NCBI GenBank assembly: GCA_905221605.1
Contig: CAJNDS010000750.1
Coordinates: 64,001-76,411 of the forward strand
DNA: 12,411 nucleotides
Origin: Symbiodinium natans
Lineage: Eukaryota > Sar > Dinophyceae > Suessiales > Symbiodiniaceae
Direction: 5' to 3'
The position numbers and the translations under genes were made by a program. The notes below the pieces were generated by a model that was given only the letters and a program-made list of their open reading frames with translations, was not told where the DNA came from and did no database searches. Shown here in pieces: positions 7,602-12,411 of this stretch (within the stretch, counting starts at the first letter, position 1; the number at the start of each line of letters is the position of its first letter).

Positions 7602-7995
7602 AGCTACAGCTTCGGAAAGCCCGTGAAGCCGAAGTTCACACCAAGGCAGCAATCAGAGCATCCCAGGCTTCCCAAGGTGCAGAAAGCCCAGCTGACGCTG
7701 TTGGAACAGCTTGGCCGCGGTGGGCTTGCCACCGTGCACAGAGCACGCTTCTCCGGCAAGGAGTTGGCCGTGAAGCTTGTCCGCTCTCAGCCTGGGCTCC
7801 ACAACCCGGAGCAGGACCGCGAAGGCCTGCACAAAGAGGCTCTGCTCCTCGCCGGCCTAAACCACGCCAACATTGTCCGGCAGTGTGCTTGGGCCTGTCC
7901 CTCGAAGCTGCCGCGCGCCTGGCAAGTGCCGTGGCGCCCATTTGCATGGCCCTGGCGTACATGCACAAGCGGCCGATAGCGCACCTGGAATCCAG
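7602..7995 (+). pseudogene. Protein kinase fragment (copy A), N-lobe joined out of frame to catalytic-loop region
   Basis: In frame 3 the reading is LTLLEQLGRGGLATVHRARF then SGKELAVKLVRS, the glycine loop (GRGGLATV, 7713-7736) and the strand carrying the ATP-binding lysine (AVK, lysine codon 7773-7775). LHKEALLLAGLNHANIV follows, with the helix-C glutamate. At about 7880, where the hinge region should start, the kinase reading jumps to frame 2: SLEAAARLASAVAPICMALA then YMHKRPIAHLE, corresponding to the helix before the catalytic loop and an HRD-like motif changed to HLE. About 40 residues of hinge are missing, frame 3 stops at TAG 7977-7979, and everything C-terminal of the catalytic loop is replaced by the second palindrome. 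It is therefore a dead Ser/Thr- or Tyr-kinase-like fragment, not an active enzyme. Confidence 0.65.
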
Positions 7996-8028
7996 GTGTG
8001 CGATCAGCCGCTTGTGCATGTACGCCAG
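7952..8028. repeat. 77-bp quasi-palindrome in the kinase catalytic-loop region (copy A)
   Basis: Arms 7952-7989 and 7991-8028 (38 bp each) around one A, with 3 mismatches. Each arm encodes the same kinase piece on its own strand: the plus arm gives LAYMHKRPIAHLE, the minus arm LAYMHKRLIAHLD. The coding sequence is thus folded back on itself exactly at the HRD-like motif. Confidence 0.93.
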
Positions 8029-8647
8029 CAACATCCAGATGAGGAGACCCAGCCGCGGATCTCCTTAGGTTTTCGCCCTGATCAGTCTCTACAACTTGGT
8101 TGCTTGGTCGGCTTGTTGGCTTTACCCTGCGCGAAAGAGCCCTGCACGCCCGCTTCCAGGATCGACTTTGAAATCTGAGCGCTGCCGAGCGAAAAATCGG
8201 AAGATAGCTCTGAGATGCTTGATGTTGTCTATGTCTGTCTATGATTCTGCCTTTCGTCCCACCTTTGTTATCTTCGCAGTTTGGGGAGCGTGTGTCGGAA
8301 AATGGTCGGACGCTTGGTTCCCGCCTGGCAAGACTGATGATATGCTGGCCGATCCTGCTTTTGGTTTAGCAATTTCGTAACTGAATTCGGCATCTGCCTC
8401 GGCTTTGAGTTTCTCATGCTTTCAAGCTGTGATCTGCAAGTCTATCCAGAGATATCTGTTCAGGAGGGAGTGGGTCCGAGCCTTCACAGAAACATGAGCA
8501 TCAGTCTTCATTGCACTGGTTAGAGGTTCTTGGGTTGGAAAGGGGTTGGAAGTACCGTAGTTTTGCATCAGCTGGCTTCGGGGTTTAGGGCTTAGGGAAC
8601 CCTCGACAGTTTCCACGAGAGTTTCGTCCCGTGAATGGATTCATGCT

Positions 8648-8678
<31 letters not shown>
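8648..8678 (+). repeat. G31 homopolymer (copy B)
   Basis: Thirty-one consecutive G at the position matching the G25 run of copy A. It accounts for the whole six-base length difference between the downstream halves of the two units. Confidence 0.9.
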
Positions 8679-8832
8679 CGCTGTGAATCGGTCTTGCGCT
8701 TGGACATGCTTTGCCACGACGATGCAGGCCTTTCTCTCACTCAAGGAGACTATTTCCGATATTAGGTGTCTGGTAGCAATGTCGTTCGCAAGGCGCCGCG
8801 CTTCCGCGCAGGCAAGGCTCCCACGCCAGGCC

Positions 8833-8923
8833 CTGGGCAGTACCGGCAAGCCACGAGCCTGTCAGGTCCGAGCTACAGTGTAGCTCGGACCTGACAGGCT
8901 CGTGGCTTGCCGGTACTGCCCAG
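8833..8923. repeat. Perfect 91-bp palindrome (copy B)
   Basis: Identical to the palindrome at 7509-7599, carried along by the tandem duplication. Arms 8833-8877 and 8879-8923. Confidence 0.95.
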
Positions 8924-8925
8924 TG

Positions 8926-9319
8926 AGCTACAGCTTCGGAAAGCCCGTGAAGCCGAAGTTCACACCAAGGCAGCAATCAGAGCATCCCAGGCTTCCCAAG
9001 GTGCAGAAAGCCCAGCTGACGCTGTTGGAACAGCTTGGCCGCGGTGGGCTTGCCACCGTGCACAGAGCACGCTTCTCCGGCAAGGAGTTGGCCGTGAAGC
9101 TTGTCCGCTCTCAGCCTGGGCTCCACAACCCGGAGCAGGACCGCGAAGGCCTGCACAAAGAGGCTCTGCTCCTCGCCGGCCTAAACCACGCCAACATTGT
9201 CCGGCAGTGTGCTTGGGCCTGTCCCTCGAAGCTGCCGCGCGCCTGGCAAGTGCCGTGGCGCCCATTTGCATGGCCCTGGCGTACATGCACAAGCGGCCGA
9301 TCGCGCACCTGGAATCCAG
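8926..9319 (+). pseudogene. Protein kinase fragment (copy B)
   Basis: Same structure as the copy A fragment: glycine loop at 9037-9060, ATP-binding lysine at 9097-9099, loss of the hinge, frame change, and an HLE in place of HRD. It differs in that A-to-C at 9301 removes the TAG present in copy A, so the N-lobe frame stays open to 9366. It is still missing the hinge and most of the C-lobe, so it is not functional as a kinase. Confidence 0.65.
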
Positions 9320-9352
9320 GTGTGCGATCAGCCGCTTGTGCATGTACGCCAG
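9276..9352. repeat. 77-bp quasi-palindrome (copy B)
   Basis: Equivalent to 7952-8028 but with 2 mismatches. The A/C difference at 7977/9301 is a mismatch in copy A and a match in copy B, so copy A changed after the duplication. Confidence 0.93.
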
Positions 9353-9382
9353 CAACATCCAGATGAGGAGACCCAGCCGCGG

Positions 9383-9671
9383 ATCTCCTTAGGTTTTCGC
9401 CCTGATCAGTCTCTACAACTTGGTTGCTTGGTCGGCTTGTTGGCTTTTCCCCGCGCAAAAGAGCCCTGCACGCCGTCCCAGGCCGAAAAGGAGGCTTGCA
9501 GGATCGACGAAAATCTGAGCGCTGCCGAGCGGAAAAAGGGAGAGCGGGCTTGGGGTGCGGTGGGGTTGCAGAACGTGGCGACATTGCATCGCGTACTTCT
9601 TTGCAAGATAGCTCTGGGATACTTGATGTTGTCTAAATCTGTCGATGATTTTGCTTGCCTTTCGTCCCACA
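9383..9671 (+). repeat. Repeat unit copy C, diverged and truncated
   Basis: Begins like copy B, then carries an extra stretch of about 75 bp (9540-9600) and more substitutions. Similarity stops abruptly after CTTTCGTCCCAC at 9670. It is older than the A/B pair over its distal part, while its first 100 bases stay very close to B. Confidence 0.8.
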
Positions 9672-9679
9672 TCACGAAA

Positions 9680-9699
9680 GCTAGCCCATGGGAGCTAGC
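9680..9699. repeat. Small inverted repeat GCTAGC...GCTAGC
   Basis: A 20-base stretch with CCCATGGG at its core and GCTAG/CTAGC on its flanks, palindromic apart from one unpaired base. It overlaps the left end of the candidate insertion. Confidence 0.6.
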
Positions 9700-9864
9700 C
9701 GAGTTTCTTACCAACCGTAAGGTTGAACAACAGGGGTGTGGGGATAGGGCCCAGCTGGGGTGGTGCAAATTGGGGCTAGACCCCACCGGGAGTCGGTGGC
9801 AAGCACTACGTTTTTGAGGTCCTGAACTGTACCTCGTCAGCCCGAAAATTGATGCTTAGCCTTC

Positions 9865-9885
9865 GGGGCGCTTAGGCTAAGCGCC
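9865..9885. repeat. Short palindrome GCGCTTAGGCTAAGCGC
   Basis: Eight-base arms around one G, preceded by CTTAGCC, which could pair alternatively with GGCTAAG. It could act as a structured RNA element or be chance. No U-run or polyadenylation context argues for a terminator. Confidence 0.5.
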
Positions 9886-9918
9886 ACCTCTGGCTCAGGA
9901 TCAAAAATCTGCTTTGTA

Positions 9919-10029
9919 ATGCCTCTCCAAGACAGCGTTGAAACCACTACATCCCAAGCGCAACGTCGAAGCCATGCACGGGTGAGCTAAGTGCCTTTCC
10001 AACAGCACGTCGAAACCATGTACGGTGGG
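9919..10029 (+). repeat. Three degenerate copies of a GTCGAAACCATG-type unit
   Basis: CAGCGTTGAAACCACTAC, CAACGTCGAAGCCATGCACG and GCACGTCGAAACCATGTACG occur in series with similar flanks (GCCTCTCCAAGA, GCCTTTCCAACA). This is an old short tandem repeat adjoining the minisatellite. Confidence 0.6.
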
Positions 10030-10037
10030 TTCAATAC

Positions 10038-10262
10038 TCAGGGGATTCTCTCCAGGGATTCTGTGCAGATAGATTCTTTGGGGATACTCTGGGTTGCACT
10101 CTAGGGGCTTCTCTGGGGCGATATATAGGGAATTTCTGAGGACACTCTGGGGCTGGGCACTCCAGGGATTCTCTGGTGATTCTCTGCACTCTGGGGTTGG
10201 GCAGCTCTTATGGACGCCCTCACTCTTTGGGGATACTCTGGGGTTTCTTTCTTTGGGGTGGG
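10038..10262 (+). repeat. Degenerate minisatellite, unit about GGGGATTCTCTG
   Basis: Variants of GGGGATACTCTGG, AGGGATTCTCTGG, GGACACTCTGGGG and TGCACTCTGGGG recur about every 11-26 bases over 225 bp. Read on the minus strand it gives a proline/serine/glutamate-rich frame (9901-10476) that is better explained as a by-product of the repeat than as a gene. Confidence 0.7.
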
Positions 10263-10383
10263 ATACGGGTGATGGGTGAGGAGTAGACCGGCCGTGCACT
10301 GGGTAGTCAACGGCAAGTCTCACACTTGCCTGTTCGGTCAATGCTGTTATCCTGAGTGGCTTCTCATGCATCTGCACTATAGC

Positions 10384-10893
10384 TTTCGTTCCTGCCGTCC
10401 CCCACAAGTTTGTTATCTTCGCAGTATGGGCAGCGTGTATCGGAAAGTGGGTGGATGTTTGGGTCCCGCCTGGCAAGGCTAATGATATGCCTGCGTTAGT
10501 TTTGCAATCCGTTGAGTAATTAAATTCGCTATTTATACAACCTTATCTCGTACAACACTACTTGCATGCGGCAGTTCGCCGAGGCATTTGCCTCGACTTT
10601 TAGTTTCTCAATATTTCAAGCTGGGATCTATAGAGATCTCTGTTCAAGAGGGAGGGTCCGAGCCTTCACAGGAACACGAGCATCAGTCTTCATTAAAGTG
10701 GTTAAAGGTTCGTGGGTTGGAAAGAGGTTGGAAGTACGTTTGTTGGGCTCGCAAGTATAGGTACTGTACCTTCACCGTAGAATTACGCATGAGCTGTTCA
10801 GTGCATCAACAGGCTTAGGGTTCAGGGAAGCCTCAGCAGTTCCCATTCATGCTGGAAGGGGCGGCGGCAGCTCTGAATCGGTCTTTCGCGAGA
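10384..10893 (+). repeat. Repeat unit copy D, old diverged copy
   Basis: Collinear with copy A about 6930-7372: shared words include TTTGTTATCTTCGCAGT, CCCGCCTGGCAAGGCT, GGTCCGAGCCTTCACAG, CATCAGTCTTCATT, GGTTGGAAGTAC and CTGAATCGGTCTT. It has about 55 extra bases (about 10525-10580) and carries GGAAGGGGCGG instead of the pure G run. After CTGAATCGGTCTTTCGCG similarity ends, and a different sequence follows in place of the kinase. Confidence 0.85.
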
Positions 10894-10938
10894 CACAGGC
10901 GACGCCCGACGAAGTGCCTGCGGCCATGGCTTGGGCGT

Positions 10939-11110
10939 GCCGGGTCACGCCCCAGCATGCAGAAGTTGCTGGACGAGAATCTGCAGCAGCCAGAGGCACT
11001 CATCAGACAGCTGTTGAAGCGCAGTTGCGCTGCAACAGCTGTCTGATGAGTGCCTCTGGCTGCTGCAGATTCTCGTCCAGCATCTTCTGCATACTGGGGT
11101 GTGACTCGGC
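10939..11110. repeat. 172-bp quasi-palindrome, 85-bp arms, 2-nt centre
   Basis: Arms 10939-11023 and 11026-11110 are reverse complements with about 5 mismatches. Both arms encode the same peptide on opposite strands: the plus arm reads QKLLDENLQQPEALIRQLLK, the minus arm the same with Leu-to-Met and Lys-to-Gln. It sits at the same place relative to copy D as palindrome 1 and the kinase do relative to copies A and B, but its sequence is unrelated. Confidence 0.93.
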
Positions 11111-11194
11111 CTTCCCTAACTGTTGCTTCTCGGGGACGCACATGGATCACGCCTCGCCTCTTCCTCCCGTAGAAAGTCCTCGACTGCCATTCCA

Positions 11195-11382
11195 ATGCTG
11201 GGATTTCTGGCGATTCTGGGGTGCTTGCAGCGTCTTATCCGGCAGGCAGCGTCGGACCAGGGCCAGGCCGCAGGCGAAATCTGCTGAAAAGTTTGGAGGG
11301 GAAACTGTCGACACATGGTGAAGCACTCGACGCGAGGCAAAGAGCAGCAGTCCGGACATCCACTGCCATTGAGACCGCGTGA
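11195..11382 (+). pseudogene. Coding-like fragment, helical, frame-broken
   Basis: From ATG 11195 the frame reads MLGFLAILGCLQRLIRQAAS then DQGQAAGEIC to TGA 11285-11287. One base out of frame, from 11281, the reading continues LLKSLEGKLSTHGEALDARQ then RAAVRTSTAIETA to TGA 11380-11382. The two parts have matching alanine/leucine/glutamine-rich helical character, so a single-base frameshift in one former coding sequence is likely. The sequence LIRQ also occurs in the palindrome just upstream (EALIRQLL), which hints at relatedness. No named family is recognised. Confidence 0.35.
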
Positions 11383-11640
11383 CGACAGGAGTCACAGCAG
11401 CAGCCACAGCCATCCGCGCGGAAAGGTCGACACAAGCTTCGTGATCGGAGCCAAGGAAAGCAGCTAGTAGTCTGCAGAGGGTGGATGTTACTAGGTGAAG
11501 CTTGCTGCAGCCCGGCAGCCCGCTGTGGAGGTGGAGCCAATCCTTGAGCGCTCAGCGCAGCGCCCAATGGTTTCAGCAGTACATTTTGCGGTTAAGTTCA
11601 CCTCCAGGGAAAGATTGGAAGCCCCTCGGCTGCAACAGCC

Positions 11641-11666
11641 AACAGCTGTCTGACAAGTGCCTCTGG
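11641..11666 (+). repeat. Third partial copy of the palindrome 3 arm
   Basis: Twenty-six bases match 11034-11059 (right arm of the 172-bp palindrome) with two differences. On the minus strand it reads PEALVRQLL, against PEALIRQLL in the palindrome, within a frame running 12038 to 11598. Confidence 0.75.
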
Positions 11667-12179
11667 GTGTGGGAGCGTGTCATTTGCTCCTTGCCGTTGC
11701 CAGTCTCGGGGCGCCAAGTGTATGCAGCAGCCACAGCGTAGCCATGTCATTTTGCAGTAAGGGCTATGTCGGCTCCATTGTTGCTTACAAAAAGCCCAAG
11801 CAGAAACTTGACACATGCGTTTGAGTGCTCTCCCCGCTTCACGGTGCATCCCCCTCAACTGTCCTTTGGAGAACCTGTAGTCTTGGAAGAAATTGCTTGG
11901 ACAGCGTTGTCGCCATGCACCAAAGCACTGCACAGCCATCCCCAACATAGCCCTTCGCTCACAAACAGAAGGTTGTCTCCACAAATCTGTAATATTGTTG
12001 TCAGTTTTCGCGGCAGCAGCCGAACGTGGCATGACCACCAGAAACTTTGATGCCCATGGCAGCGTAAACGATCCCCGGCGCAGGTGGTGCCGACCCCTTG
12101 CACAATGACGAAAAGCAAGGGAATGATCGTAGCGCCGCGGCGGGAACTCATTCGAGATATTCTCGAGTTGTCGACTTAG
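11667..12179. other. No convincing gene
   Basis: Only weak frames here: GYVGSIVAYKKPKQKLDTCV at about 11760-11823 on the plus strand, and the minus-strand 11598-12038 frame. A small palindrome TCGAGATATTCTCGA lies at 12152-12166. I cannot assign anything. Confidence 0.4.
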
Positions 12180-12411
12180 ATGTCAAGGTTGCTATTCGTT
12201 ATGTTTTGGGATGTATATATCTTCCTTTTGTAAGAATTTCGTCCGGTTAGTATGTGTGTGTGTTGGCTTTGGAATTTCGTTTTCTCGAGATTCCTGGTAA
12301 ATTGGGGGTGGTGGCGGGTTTTTCAATGTACGATTGGAGTCTCAAGATGACGAAATGATCTTTTTGTTTGTATTTATATTGGACGATATTTAATTCGTGT
12401 TTGCGGGAATA
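12180..12411. other. AT/GT-rich tail, no gene seen
   Basis: The composition changes clearly: T- and G-rich on the plus strand, with GTATATAT, a short (TG)n run near 12250 and no ORF. It could be an intron, an intergenic region or the edge of another repeat. Confidence 0.5.

Larger units (their letters stand above)
6744..8058 (+). repeat. Repeat unit copy A
   Basis: Left edge at GATCTCCTTAGGTTTTCGCC, right edge where the same words recur at 8059. It is nearly identical to the next unit over at least 6850-8058, with a handful of substitutions (for example T versus C at 6994 and A versus C at 7977). Relative to copy C it lacks a block of about 33 bp (TTGTTGGCTTT...GAGCCC) near 6800. It contains the poly-G run, palindrome 1, the kinase fragment and palindrome 2. 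Confidence 0.9.
8059..9382 (+). repeat. Repeat unit copy B (tandem)
   Basis: Matches copy A at an offset of 1318 bases before the poly-G run and 1324 after it; the difference is exactly the six extra G. It lacks a 20-bp block (GTCCCAGGCC and ten bases after it) that copies A and C have near their left ends. The junction into copy C has the same bases as the A/B junction, as expected of tandem duplication. Confidence 0.9.
9674..10389. mobile_element. Candidate insertion bounded by 10-bp inverted repeats
   Basis: ACGAAAGCTA at 9674-9683 and its exact reverse complement at 10380-10389 enclose 716 bp. The left one lies 3 bp beyond the last base similar to the repeat family in copy C, and the right one lies next to where copy D similarity becomes clear. 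No transposase is present, so it would be a non-autonomous element. Against this, faint similarity of copy D to the repeat may extend left of 10380, and no clean target duplication is visible. Confidence 0.3.

Noticed and set aside
7636-8034. 132-codon minus-strand ORFs in both repeat copies (also 8960-9358)
   Set aside because: They lie antisense to the kinase fragment, and their only sensible start (LAYMHKRLIAHLD) is the inverted arm of the palindrome.
9700-9720. CAACC-GTAA-GGTTG stem as a terminator
   Set aside because: Five-base stem with no U-run, in a eukaryote-like context; chance is likely.
9901-10476. 191-codon minus-strand ORF rich in Pro, Ser and Glu
   Set aside because: Most of it is translation of the degenerate minisatellite; no domain is visible.
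11735-11760. Dinoflagellate spliced-leader relic (CGTAGCCATGTCATTTTGC)
   Set aside because: Resembles the leader only over CGTAGCCAT; the TTTTGGCTCAAG part is absent, so it is probably chance.
1-12411. tRNA, rRNA, CRISPR or bacterial operon signals
   Set aside because: No cloverleaf with a matching T-loop, no rRNA core sequences, no regularly spaced direct repeats and no Shine-Dalgarno-led gene series were seen by eye.

Overview
The window looks like eukaryotic nuclear DNA. There are no operons, Shine-Dalgarno-led genes or long intact ORFs. Coding-like stretches are short (40-110 codons), change frame, and are separated by spacers rich in degenerate TTTAGGG/TTTGGGG-type telomere-like words. 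It also carries long poly-G runs, a recent 1.3 kb tandem duplication and several near-perfect palindromes. This combination best fits a large repeat-rich protist genome, with a dinoflagellate or related alga as my first guess. That is inference: I found no spliced-leader relic, rRNA or organelle marker to settle it.

Layout. (1) 83-1347, minus strand: a broken superfamily-1 (UPF1/ZNFX1-like) helicase fragment with motifs II and III, cut off before Walker A. (2) 1284-2434, plus strand: a divergently placed coding-like locus of unknown product, read in three frames with two in-frame TGA codons. (3) About 2455-6765, plus strand: a series of coding-like islands interrupted by telomere-like spacer. 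They may be exons of one or more genes or decaying gene fragments, and they finish at a short C-terminus ending AADLLRFSP-stop at 6765. (4) About 6744-9671: copies A (6744-8058) and B (8059-9382) of a repeat unit of about 1.32 kb, nearly identical over most of their length, plus a diverged, 3'-truncated copy C (9383-9671). Copies A and B each hold a G25/G31 run, a 91-bp palindrome, a disabled protein-kinase fragment and a second 77-bp palindrome. (5) 9674-10389: a stretch between repeat copies C and D bounded by 10-bp inverted repeats and holding a degenerate minisatellite. (6) About 10384-10893: an older diverged copy D of the same repeat family, followed not by the kinase but by a different coding-like sequence and a 172-bp quasi-palindrome. 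(7) 11195-12150: further broken coding-like scraps. (8) 12180-12411: an AT/GT-rich tail with nothing recognisable.

I see no set of intact genes acting together. The most notable feature is architectural. Coding fragments are folded back on themselves into hairpins with 1-2 nt loops, three different ones within 3.6 kb, two of them inside a repeat unit that was later tandemly duplicated. Kinase, helicase and other coding calls are made by motif reading and codon pattern only. No database search or splice prediction could be run.
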